From: a virus
Reading direction: 5' to 3' (one strand)
DNA length: 33,917 nt
IMG/VR virus record: IMGVR_UViG_3300032893_000206
Coordinates: 1 to 33,917 of that record
Shown here one piece after another: positions 24,727 to 30,994 of this stretch (its first letter is position 1; each line of letters opens with the position of its first letter). Under the pieces are notes generated by a model, which saw nothing but the letters and a program-made list of their open reading frames with translations, ran no database searches and was not told where the DNA came from. The position numbers were made by a program, and so were the translations under genes.

Positions 24727-25638
24727 TTATTCCTGGGGCTTCTCTTGTCGGCCATTGCCGGAGAACTTAAAGATCGGCGCTCCGCCGCCATCGACACTTG
24801 TAATGATCGTCTGCGGGAGACCATCCGTATCGGTGTCGCCAGATTCTGCGCCCGGAATATCCTGGACGTTCTGATCCGTCCTGTATGACGTATCGCCCTT
24901 CCCGCCTTGTCTGCCAAACACTCCTGATTCGTCCGGCTCATCAGAAGAAGCGGGACCCGCATCACCCGCGCCAAAGGAATTGCGATGCGTCTGCGGAAGT
25001 CCTTCATCATGCTGGACATACTTCCATGGCGCGTATTCATCACGTGAATCCTGTCCTTGCGGTCGATCAAGACCGGGTGCGCCGGTATCAGCTCCGGTCT
25101 TTTGACTTCCACCGGAGGATTTTTCGCTCCATATCGGCACGTCCTCCGAATATCCTTTTTTCCCTGAAATGTAACTGAATTTCACGGCAGGGCCGGTATC
25201 AGAACCGACAAAACCATCTCCGCCTTCGGAGGGAGTTTGATCGAGCGGAGCTTGATTCGCCTGAAGATTAGGCATCTTGGAATAATTGGGCGGCCGGCGA
25301 GCTGAAAGCGAGCGATAGTAATCGTCCACATCCTCATCGGCTGCGCTTTCTTGATGCTCATCTCCAACACCACCACCCATAGAAGGCGAGCTGTAAAGCC
25401 TTGCTGATCCCGCGTCATCCTGATTGGTATTGCCTTTACCGGCATCAGCGCCGCCCACATAAGGAGCGCGACCCATATTGTCAGTCGTGCGGCCGTTTTT
25501 GCCTTTCAGGCGAGTCGTTTCGCCCGCCCCTCCTCCCGATTCCCTGGGGCCATTGACCGGCGATCCATCTTCGTCACCCTTGTAAATCTCGTCATCCGTC
25601 CCTTTGCTTCGTTCTGAAACTGCATCTTTCTTCGCCAT
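24727..25638 (-). CDS. Disordered acidic Gly-rich protein, 303 aa
   Basis: The ATG at 25638 has an excellent Shine-Dalgarno (AGGAGG, 5 bases upstream). The product is almost free of hydrophobic cores: Gly, Asp, Ser, Gln and Pro dominate, and repeats such as GGxGD, DxTGxxG and DxDxDG recur. Only the last 25 residues (LPQTIITSVDGGGAPIFKF) look ordered. It lies between terminase and portal, where phages can carry head-decoration or internal proteins, so a virion role is plausible. There is no recognisable family. Confidence 0.7.
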   Translation of the reverse strand: MAKKDAVSERSKGTDDEIYKGDEDGSPVNGPRESGGGAGETTRLKGKNGRTTDNMGRAPYVGGADAGKGNTNQDDAGSARLYSSPSMGGGVGDEHQESAADEDVDDYYRSLSARRPPNYSKMPNLQANQAPLDQTPSEGGDGFVGSDTGPAVKFSYISGKKGYSEDVPIWSEKSSGGSQKTGADTGAPGLDRPQGQDSRDEYAPWKYVQHDEGLPQTHRNSFGAGDAGPASSDEPDESGVFGRQGGKGDTSYRTDQNVQDIPGAESGDTDTDGLPQTIITSVDGGGAPIFKFSGNGRQEKPQE

Positions 25639-25646
25639 ATTTCCTC

Positions 25647-25835
25647 CTAGTTATCGATTAGCTGTCGGAACGGATTTCTTGCGTCATAACAGGATCTGCA
25701 ATAGGCCGTTCCTCTGTGCAAGATCTCTGCGGCATGTTTGCCGTAAATACATTCATATCCGGATACCAGCTTTGGCACTTCCACGATTTCCCTTTGGATT
25801 TGGATCTGCGGTTTCTGAATCGTTTGCTGTTTCAT
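25647..25835 (-). CDS. Small degenerate zinc-ribbon protein, 62 aa
   Basis: The start overlaps the large terminase stop as ATGA (25832-25835). The C-terminal half, YECIYGKHAAEILHRGTAYC then RSCYD, has the order of a treble-clef zinc ribbon (CxxC-x-PA...GxxYCxxC) but keeps only one cysteine in the first knuckle. The N-terminal third is Gln-rich (MKQQTIQKPQIQIQREI). The function is unknown. Confidence 0.7.
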   Translation of the reverse strand: MKQQTIQKPQIQIQREIVEVPKLVSGYECIYGKHAAEILHRGTAYCRSCYDARNPFRQLIDN

Positions 25836-27304
25836 GCGGCATCCCCAATTCTTTTATCCATGGCGTATCCCCACCGGGCGCCGTAGTCTCTGGAATTAGA
25901 GGCCCATTCATAGACTTCTTTTGGCTTCCAGGTCTGTCCTTGCCCGACTTGATAACGAGGCTTTCCTTCCATGGAAGCCGCTACAGCATCAAGCGGTACG
26001 TTTTGATGACCGGAATTGGGCTTAACTAAATCAGGCGAGAAGCAATACGCAAGCGCATCGACTAAATCATCATGTTCTTTGGATTTGTCGTCCACTCGGT
26101 AAGCGAAGATCTGAGCCCGTAGAAGGCCCATATCGGGATGAATATGGATTGTGCGTTGCTCCCAGCGGCCGACAAGACCGCCGATTCTTGAATCGGACCA
26201 CTTTGCTTGGCCGCGGTGCTGAAGCTCTACGTACTTGAAATCAAATAACTGATAACGAGCAATCGCTTCCCGGAGGGAATATTCAATGGCTTGGCCTTTG
26301 CGCTTTTCAATCCCCACCACATCCGGCTTCTGGTAGATAATTGTCTTAACAAGCTCATTTACGACATCGCCCGGATCTTCTCGTCTAATGCCTTTGGCCT
26401 CTAAAACCCAGGCTTGATTGCCATGCGTAAAGCCGACAGTAACAATCGCCGTATAATCGCCATCATCCTCCGAGTAAGCGGGATCGCAAACCGTTACTTT
26501 TCTAGCCCATCGCATCCCGTCAGGCAATGACGTATAGAGCGTTTCAAACTGTCTCTTAAACGGCTGAGTAGCCGGGTCAATTCTCTGCAAAAGATATTCC
26601 CTGGCGAAATTGATCGATCCCATTTCTTTTCGCTTGGTATTAAGGGCTTCGGGGCTCCAGAGTTCGGGGAAGAGGGCTTTGCCGTTTGAGAGGGCTGGCT
26701 TTTTCCATTTGGTATAGGCTTCGTTTCCTTCAAGCTTTTCAAGCAAGTCTCCGAAGTTAACGGGCGTTCCAACTGTGACGAGCTTCGTTTTTTCCATCGC
26801 CATGCCGGTGATGACGCCAAAGTACGCCCTTTCTTGATCTTCATCGGTCATGCCTCCCAGGTCTTTCAACGGATCATCGACAATAATGTCATCAGGGTGA
26901 CGACCCCGGCTAGAAGTACCGAAGCCAAGGCCAGAAATAAAAGAGCCATTAAGAAATGAGAGCTGATCGGTTCCCCATATTTCTTTGGTCGTGGGACGGA
27001 GCGGAGCGAGGAATTCATTGTTTTCTACCATCAGCCGCAAATCCCGAATGAGCTTGCGGCATTGGTCCTCCGAATACGAAATGAGCAAGATTTCCCGCTT
27101 GCCGCGGATGACCCGCCAAAGCGGATAAGCAATCGACCAGAAATGGGATTTGCCATGGCCGCGGGGAGCTTGAATAAGTAGGCGGTCATGATTCAGGATC
27201 AGATCTTCCCAATCGGCATAATGGCTCGGCCATTTCATGTTCAGGAATTTGCGCGTGAAGTATTCCATGGACGACTGCGCCAGGAGCCACGGATCAGGAT
27301 TCAT
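25832..27304 (-). CDS. terL: Terminase large subunit, 490 aa
   Basis: ATPase domain: Walker A APRGHGKS at residues 46-53 and Walker B IIVDDP at 140-145 with the preceding DD. Coupling region: TKLVTVGTP at 173-181. Nuclease domain: DPAYSEDDGD at 274-283 gives the first acidic pair, and HDDLVDALAY at 411-420 gives the last, the standard RNase H-like triad layout. The length of 490 fits. The enzyme cuts concatemeric DNA and drives it into the head through the portal. The start overlaps the small-subunit stop as ATGA (27301-27304). Confidence 0.96.
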   Translation of the reverse strand: MNPDPWLLAQSSMEYFTRKFLNMKWPSHYADWEDLILNHDRLLIQAPRGHGKSHFWSIAYPLWRVIRGKREILLISYSEDQCRKLIRDLRLMVENNEFLAPLRPTTKEIWGTDQLSFLNGSFISGLGFGTSSRGRHPDDIIVDDPLKDLGGMTDEDQERAYFGVITGMAMEKTKLVTVGTPVNFGDLLEKLEGNEAYTKWKKPALSNGKALFPELWSPEALNTKRKEMGSINFAREYLLQRIDPATQPFKRQFETLYTSLPDGMRWARKVTVCDPAYSEDDGDYTAIVTVGFTHGNQAWVLEAKGIRREDPGDVVNELVKTIIYQKPDVVGIEKRKGQAIEYSLREAIARYQLFDFKYVELQHRGQAKWSDSRIGGLVGRWEQRTIHIHPDMGLLRAQIFAYRVDDKSKEHDDLVDALAYCFSPDLVKPNSGHQNVPLDAVAASMEGKPRYQVGQGQTWKPKEVYEWASNSRDYGARWGYAMDKRIGDAA

Positions 27305-27840
27305 GCGGCCTCCGTGTCCAGAGCTTCTTTGGCGAGTTGCTTGAATTTGGCTTCTATTTCGGGCGTTAGCTTGGGAAGGTTAAAGACGTTCTGGGTGATA
27401 CTCAAACTGGCAACCGTCTTGTAGGCGCCAGTCATTTTGGCTAGTTCTTTTAAATGATCGCGCTGGCCATCAGAGAAAGAATCGGTATAAAAGCCTTCTA
27501 AATTCTTTGCTGCCACATATTCCGGTGTCGGGATCTTGCAGAGGGCTTGAACCTTTTCATCTTCTTCTTGGAATACGGAAAGCTTTTTAACTAATCGCTC
27601 GGCCATCTCAGGCGTAACGCCGGATTTAGCTGTAGCTTCCGCGATATTCCATCCCGAATCTCGCCAGAGCTTCAGGAAATAAAGCTCGTCGCGATTTAAA
27701 TGCTTCAGGATAACGGCTTGAGGAGTCCGGGCCGGATTTCCGTCTTTATCGAATTTCAGGGGAACGGGGCTCTTGATTCCACGGATGCGGACTTGGCGGG
27801 TTCCGTCATTGACGGAGGATGCGAGTCCTTCTGGGCTCAA
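27301..27840 (-). CDS. terS: Probable terminase small subunit, 179 aa
   Basis: The product contains a helix-turn-helix-like segment (FLKLWRDSGWNIAEATAKSG, VTPEMAERLVKKL at about 55-90), a helical middle and a C-terminal ILKPLL-like tail, as in small terminases that recognise the packaging site. It is joined to terL by a 4-base overlap. No ATG or GTG is available near the start; the most upstream reasonable codon is TTG 27840, without a clear ribosome-binding site, so the true N-terminus is uncertain. Confidence 0.7.
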   Translation of the reverse strand: MSPEGLASSVNDGTRQVRIRGIKSPVPLKFDKDGNPARTPQAVILKHLNRDELYFLKLWRDSGWNIAEATAKSGVTPEMAERLVKKLSVFQEEDEKVQALCKIPTPEYVAAKNLEGFYTDSFSDGQRDHLKELAKMTGAYKTVASLSITQNVFNLPKLTPEIEAKFKQLAKEALDTEAA

Positions 27841-27894
27841 AGCGGCCGCGGGACAAACGAGATCAGGGGGTGACCGGACCTTCCCGCGCCGATT

Positions 27895-27938
27895 CCTCTT
27901 CCGGAGGAAATCGGGAAATCTGAATCACCCGGAAGAGG
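27895..27938. repeat. Perfect 10-base inverted repeat upstream of terminase genes
   Basis: Arms CCTCTTCCGG (27895-27904) and CCGGAAGAGG (27929-27938) are exact complements around a 24-base loop. The loop contains GATTC-type sequence that could pair with bases beside the stem (GAATC), allowing a pseudoknot. It lies in the 116-base non-coding gap between the sugar-enzyme gene and the small terminase gene. Candidate roles are a packaging (pac) site, an mRNA leader structure or a weak attenuator; there is no T-run that would make it a standard terminator. Confidence 0.6.
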
Positions 27939-27940
27939 TT

Positions 27941-27950
27941 TACTAGAGTA
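27941..27950. repeat. Copy of the 10-base repeat (TACTAGAGTA)
   Basis: This is an exact copy of the repeat also at 13896-13905 and 30965-30974, here in the opposite orientation, just beside the inverted repeat that precedes the terminase genes and just downstream of a putative leftward promoter. Confidence 0.4.
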
Positions 27951-27956
27951 TTACTA

Positions 27957-29165
27957 CTATAAATACGCTAAATTCGCCTTTTTGTCAAGGGCTAGGTCGA
28001 AAGATTCATAAATCCAGGCAATATCATCTTCGGTCAAACCCTCATGGCAAGGGATATAAAAGCCCTGTTTATTGATCCTATCCGCCACCGACCAATTCAT
28101 CTGATTCTGTCTTAAAGGCTTGATGAGAAAGTCATAGCAGGGCTGGTTCGTAATGGGCATCATTTCTCTGGTCTCAATGCCTCGGTCCTCAAGTCTAAGG
28201 CATAAATCCGTTTTGGAGATCCCGGCATCTTCTTTGAGTACAATGGGATACATCATCCAGGTATGATTCTTGCGGCAATCCTCTTTGGGAAGCTCTAAAT
28301 CTTCAAAATCTTGCAAGGCGCTTGTAATGGCGGAAGCCACAAACCTTCTCTGCCCCACTTTCTTCGGGAGATCCTCCAGCTGCGCCAAGCCTAAAGCCGC
28401 CTCAAACTCCGTTCCGCGGCATGAATAGCCGATCCGGTTAAACTTAAAACGGCGCTCTAACAAGGCCCTTGAAACCTTCGGAGACTGATAGCCGGGGATA
28501 TAAGCTTGATCTCTCCCATGGTTAGCCAAAGACCTCATAATCCAATTCAGCCGGTCATCATTAGTCAGGGCAAAGCCCCCAACCCCTGTCACTAAGTGAT
28601 GGGCCATGTAAGTCGAATGGCATCCGATTTCTCCCCAAAGAGGGTTCAAGATCGTTTCGCAGCTATCTTCCAAGACTTTCGCGTTATACTTCTTCGCCAG
28701 CTCATAGAGCTTTGAATCGCAATCGGAGCCAAAGAGCTGCACCGGGATTATCGCTTTGACTCGCTTCCAATGATCCGAGAGTTCGGGTTTGGGGCCATTG
28801 GTATGGCCGTAGTTCCAGGGATTCATCGTGTAATCGTACATCCCCACATCCACAAAATAGGGCTTCAATCCGGCTTGCAATACGACATTCACCGTCGCGA
28901 CAAATGTCAAAGAAGGCACTAAAACGAGATCCCCATCCTTCCAGCCATATTTCTCTTTTAACGCCAAAAGCCCGATTCTTAGGGCATCCGTCCCGGAGTT
29001 CACAAAGACGCAATGCTTGGCATGATGAAGCTCCGCGAGCTTTTCCTCAAACTCCTTGACCTTCTTCGCAGGAGAAAATTGACCGGAAGCTAGTACATCC
29101 AAAACAGCCTTCTTAATCTTCGGAGTGATTTCTAACGGAGTGGCAAGTGAGATCCTACGCGACAA
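27957..29165 (-). CDS. DegT/StrS-family PLP enzyme with Lys-to-His change (sugar 3-dehydratase-like), about 402 aa
   Basis: Family motifs are clear: FSPAKKVKEFEEKLAEL, the phosphate-binding NSGTDALRIG, PSLTFVATVN, and the PLP-nitrogen aspartate in KVLEDSCE. Members that act as sugar aminotransferases have a lysine in '(T/S)KxxxxGEGG'. Here the segment reads STYMAHHLVTGVGG, so the lysine position is His (residue 189 from the TTG start; codon 28601-28599). ColD and RfbH/DdhC-type enzymes, which remove a C3 hydroxyl, also have His there, RfbH with an AHH string. This predicts a 3-deoxysugar product, not an amino sugar. The start is ambiguous: TTG 29165 gives the 11-base overlap common here, while ATG 29195 or 29234 lie deeper in the upstream gene. 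It may feed the glycosyltransferases at 14686-19274. Confidence 0.9.
   Translation of the reverse strand: MSRRISLATPLEITPKIKKAVLDVLASGQFSPAKKVKEFEEKLAELHHAKHCVFVNSGTDALRIGLLALKEKYGWKDGDLVLVPSLTFVATVNVVLQAGLKPYFVDVGMYDYTMNPWNYGHTNGPKPELSDHWKRVKAIIPVQLFGSDCDSKLYELAKKYNAKVLEDSCETILNPLWGEIGCHSTYMAHHLVTGVGGFALTNDDRLNWIMRSLANHGRDQAYIPGYQSPKVSRALLERRFKFNRIGYSCRGTEFEAALGLAQLEDLPKKVGQRRFVASAITSALQDFEDLELPKEDCRKNHTWMMYPIVLKEDAGISKTDLCLRLEDRGIETREMMPITNQPCYDFLIKPLRQNQMNWSVADRINKQGFYIPCHEGLTEDDIAWIYESFDLALDKKANLAYL
27960..27988 (-). promoter_or_regulatory. Putative leftward promoter for terminase/late operon
   Basis: On the leftward strand TTGACA (27988-27983) is a perfect -35, followed 17 bases later by TATTTA (27965-27960), a poor -10. 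It overlaps the last codons of the sugar-enzyme gene, so coding constraint could produce it by chance. It would place the inverted repeat in the 5' leader of the terminase mRNA. Confidence 0.35.
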
Positions 29166-29526
29166 ATGTACCGTCCTGATAAAAGCTGTAGCCATCCATG
29201 ACGGAGTTATTCCCCCCGTCCTTCCCGCCGCCATACCGACTGAATACCCTAAACTTGTAAACCTTCCCTACCGTCAGCCCCGTCAATGTCACCGAATGAC
29301 TCGTCACCAGCGGATTCGTATCAGTCTCAGCAGTCGTTAATTGCGTATTGGGATAAACGCCATAAGCCACCCGGCTGCTGGAAGCCGCTGAAGTAGTCCA
29401 AGTGACCGTTGCAGATCCCCCACCCGTCCCACTTACACTCACGGCGCTGATCGTGATCGGAGTCACATTCCCAGGATCATCCGTCAACTTCTTCTTCGGA
29501 TCGTCAAACGTACCGGGAATGGGCAT
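29155..29526 (-). CDS. Fibronectin type III-domain protein, 123 aa
   Basis: The start is ATG 29526, overlapping the upstream stop as TGATG. Residues about 25-115 are one FN3-type beta-sandwich: ITISAVSVSGTGGGSATVTW, then SSSRVAYGVYPNTQL, HSVTLTGLTVGKVYKFRV and FSRYGGG, with the typical W, the L-x-x-L-x-x-G-x-x-Y turn and the final Y/F strand. It has no signal peptide. Phages often add such domains to virion surfaces for weak sugar binding. Here it is a free-standing gene next to a sugar enzyme, so carbohydrate contact is an attractive but untested idea. Confidence 0.82.
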   Translation of the reverse strand: MPIPGTFDDPKKKLTDDPGNVTPITISAVSVSGTGGGSATVTWTTSAASSSRVAYGVYPNTQLTTAETDTNPLVTSHSVTLTGLTVGKVYKFRVFSRYGGGKDGGNNSVMDGYSFYQDGTFVA

Positions 29527-29780
29527 CAGCGTCCACACTCCTGGCAAACTTGCTTGACCTTCTTCTTCGATAACTTCACTAGCTCCTTACAGCATTCGAG
29601 AGAAATCTCAAACATATGGCAAAGAGCATCTTTCTCAAGATCAGGATTGGCCTTGCGCCATTTCGCTAATTTCTTATCCGATGAAAAATATAAATCCCGC
29701 GATCCCATAACAGCCGAACAACCAATCCCCTTAACGACTGGAGGCGTTACGAGATAATAATGCATCAGCTTCACATTCAT
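29526..29780 (-). CDS. Small Cys-containing protein, 84 aa
   Basis: AAGGA lies about 9 bases before ATG 29780. The product MNVKLMHYYLVTPPVVKGIG has a beta start, a basic middle (SSDKKLAKWRKANPDLEKD) and cysteines in CHMF, ECCKEL and the final VCQECGR, which might bind a metal. It overlaps the upstream tiny zinc-ribbon gene by 50 bases in another frame. The function is unknown. Confidence 0.7.
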   Translation of the reverse strand: MNVKLMHYYLVTPPVVKGIGCSAVMGSRDLYFSSDKKLAKWRKANPDLEKDALCHMFEISLECCKELVKLSKKKVKQVCQECGR

Positions 29781-29886
29781 GATTCTTATCCTTCCCCCTC
29801 ACACACCTGAGCAACCCATCCCGCCAATATTCCTCTTCCCATTCCTTCCCACATTCACAATAATTCCTCCGCCTAACCTCCGTCAT
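29731..29886 (-). CDS. Tiny zinc-ribbon-like protein, 51 aa
   Basis: ATG 29886 overlaps the upstream stop as ATGA, and GGAAG-type purines precede it. The product MTEVRRRNYCECGKEWEEEY continues WRDGLLRCVR and KNHECEADA, giving CxC ... C ... C spacing suited to zinc. It is one link in a chain of overlapping small genes. The 50-base overlap at its end is longer than usual, so it may end up shorter or be spurious. Confidence 0.6.
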   Translation of the reverse strand: MTEVRRRNYCECGKEWEEEYWRDGLLRCVRGKDKNHECEADALLSRNASSR

Positions 29887-30008
29887 GGCAACCACCCATT
29901 TCTCATCGCAATAAACAATCCTCTAACGCTGTATTTGCAGCTTCCTGAGCTAATGTAAAACTTAGGCCAACTCCATTGAAAGATAAACCTGAATTTCAAA
30001 AGATTCAT
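29883..30008 (-). CDS. Tiny basic/aromatic protein, 41 aa
   Basis: Both ends are 4-base ATGA overlaps (30005-30008 and 29883-29886). The product MNLLKFRFIFQWSWPKFYIS continues SGSCKYSVRGLFIAMRNGWLP. It is rich in Phe, Trp, Tyr and Arg, perhaps membrane-interacting. The perfect coupling at both ends is the evidence; no family is recognised. Confidence 0.5.
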   Translation of the reverse strand: MNLLKFRFIFQWSWPKFYISSGSCKYSVRGLFIAMRNGWLP

Positions 30009-30136
30009 ACTTCCCACCATTCCCTTAACACCCCACCACATTTGCAAAACACCCGATAGACAGTCTCACCAATCGCATATTTCATTTTTAACTCATCGCT
30101 GGACTTCTCACCAATCCTCCCATCGTAAACCCTCAC
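30005..30136 (-). CDS. Tiny protein with CxCGG motif, 43 aa, GTG start
   Basis: GTG 30136 overlaps the preceding stop as GTGA. The product reads MRVYDGRIGEKSSDELKMKY then AIGETVYRVFCKCGGVLREW. FCKCGG is half of a rubredoxin-like zinc knuckle, suggesting dimerisation or a partner. The stop forms ATGA with the next gene. The function is unknown. Confidence 0.55.
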   Translation of the reverse strand: MRVYDGRIGEKSSDELKMKYAIGETVYRVFCKCGGVLREWWEV

Positions 30137-30396
30137 GCGCCACCCACCGGCTTGTAGCCGCCAAGCCAACTGTCACGCTCATCAAATGCTTGCCAATGAC
30201 CGTCAGACATCTTCGCAAATCGCAAATTTCCATCCATGTCGGGTCTCACTTGCAAACTTTTCAATTTGTCTATGGCTTGGCGAATTTTGCCTATTGTTAA
30301 TTTTTGAGAAAAGTTTTTCGGAGGGCTAGATCTATAATTATCATCATCCGACGATTTACGATTGACTTTTTGCCTTTCGCGATTGCTAACTTTCAA
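30133..30396 (-). CDS. Small hydrophilic protein, 87 aa, TTG start
   Basis: The start is a TTG at 30396 with GGAGG 5 bases upstream; a nearby ATG (30400) is out of frame and meets a stop after four codons. The N-terminal 35 residues are basic and Asp/Ser-rich (RERQKVNRKSSDDDN). The rest has a helix (LTIGKIRQAIDKLKSLQV) and strands (GNLRFAKMSDGHWQAFDERD). A small regulatory or structural role is possible; no family is recognised. Confidence 0.65.
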   Translation of the reverse strand: MKVSNRERQKVNRKSSDDDNYRSSPPKNFSQKLTIGKIRQAIDKLKSLQVRPDMDGNLRFAKMSDGHWQAFDERDSWLGGYKPVGGA

Positions 30397-30562
30397 TCAT
30401 CCCTCCGTCGATAGTTCCTGATAATATGTATTAGATTTCAAGTTATCTCACCACATTCGTTATTAGCCCAAAAGCCGCTAATTAAGAAAAGTGAAATGCG
30501 ATTCATATTGATTTATAGAGCAGGTAGGTTAGTGATACTAGAGTGCTAGTTATCGTCATCAT
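30397..30562 (-). other. Chain of three micro-ORFs between two small genes
   Basis: This gap holds no standard gene. Three micro-frames run leftward: 30503-30562 (19 residues, hydrophobic, MMTITSTLVSLTYLLYKSI), 30438-30506 (22 residues, MNRISLFLISGFWANN...) and 30397-30441 (14 residues, TTG start). Each is joined to the next by a 4-base overlap, and the first is joined in the same way to the gene ending at 30559. The regular joins resemble the rest of the operon, but frames this short arise easily by chance. Confidence 0.25.
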
Positions 30563-30822
30563 TTCACCTGATTATCGACGGAGATTGGCTCTGTTGGCTC
30601 ATTTTGCTCATCTTCTGCTGCGTACCTCATTCTCTCACGAGGCACAATCTGCACAATTTCACAATTGGTCACAATACGGCCTGTAGAAATATTGACATTC
30701 CAATTCAACTGTCTAAATTCTTTACACCGTCTACATTTCTCAATAGAAGTCCAGTTTAGCTTATCCTTGATAATTTTGTTGAGTTGAGACCAGCGGTGTT
30801 TGCAGGTGTCTAAAGTTAAAAT
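30559..30822 (-). CDS. Zinc-finger-like protein, about 87 aa, apparent ATT start
   Basis: The frame TCKHRWSQLNKI ... IEKCRRCKEFRQLNWNVN has a CxH ... CxxC zinc pattern with the spacing of phage zinc ribbons, then strands and an acidic tail (AEDEQNEPTEPISVDNQ). It is closed upstream by TAA at 30828-30826. Between that stop and the cysteines there is no ATG, GTG or TTG. The best candidate is ATT at 30822, 6 bases after AAGGGG, giving a product that begins MLTLDTCKHRW. The first in-frame TTG is beyond the cysteines. ATT starts are rare but known (infC). An assembly error near 30826 is the main alternative. Confidence 0.65.
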   Translation of the reverse strand: MLTLDTCKHRWSQLNKIIKDKLNWTSIEKCRRCKEFRQLNWNVNISTGRIVTNCEIVQIVPRERMRYAAEDEQNEPTEPISVDNQVK

Positions 30823-30964
30823 AAATTACCCCTTTATCCCCTTAGAATTAAGTGAGTGATGGCTTGCCTTTGGATCTTATTAGGTTTAGGCATGTACCTT
30901 GTGGTATTCGATGCCCTCTCTTAATCAGCCTAATGGTCTCAGGGCCGCAAGTGGCCTGTGCCTT

Positions 30965-30974
30965 TACTCTAGTA
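30965..30974. repeat. Copy of the 10-base repeat TACTCTAGTA
   Basis: This exact copy overlaps the -10 region of the putative leftward promoter. The other copies are at 13896-13905 and 27941-27950. In this position it could act as an operator. Confidence 0.4.
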
Positions 30975-30994
30975 CGCGTTTATTTGTTTGTCAA
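30966..30994 (-). promoter_or_regulatory. Putative leftward promoter for small-gene operon
   Basis: On the leftward strand, TTGACA (30994-30989) is a perfect -35 and TAGAGT (30971-30966) lies 17 bases on as a 4-of-6 match to the -10. The -35 overlaps the stop codon of the gene at 30991-31194. A start near 30958 would leave a leader of about 135 bases before the zinc-finger gene. The stretch 30823-30960 otherwise holds only a 19-codon frame (30834-30893). Confidence 0.45.

Noticed and set aside
30834-30893. 19-codon frame MPKPNKIQRQAITHLILRG ending just before the AAGGGG of the ATT-start gene
   Set aside because: The ribosome-binding site is weak and the frame very short; it cannot be joined to the zinc-finger frame by a single frameshift because both frames have stops between them.
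30930-30960. Short GC-rich inverted repeat (AGGCC / GGCC) below the 67-residue gene
   Set aside because: The stem is only 4-5 bases and no T-run follows in either direction, so it is not a credible terminator.
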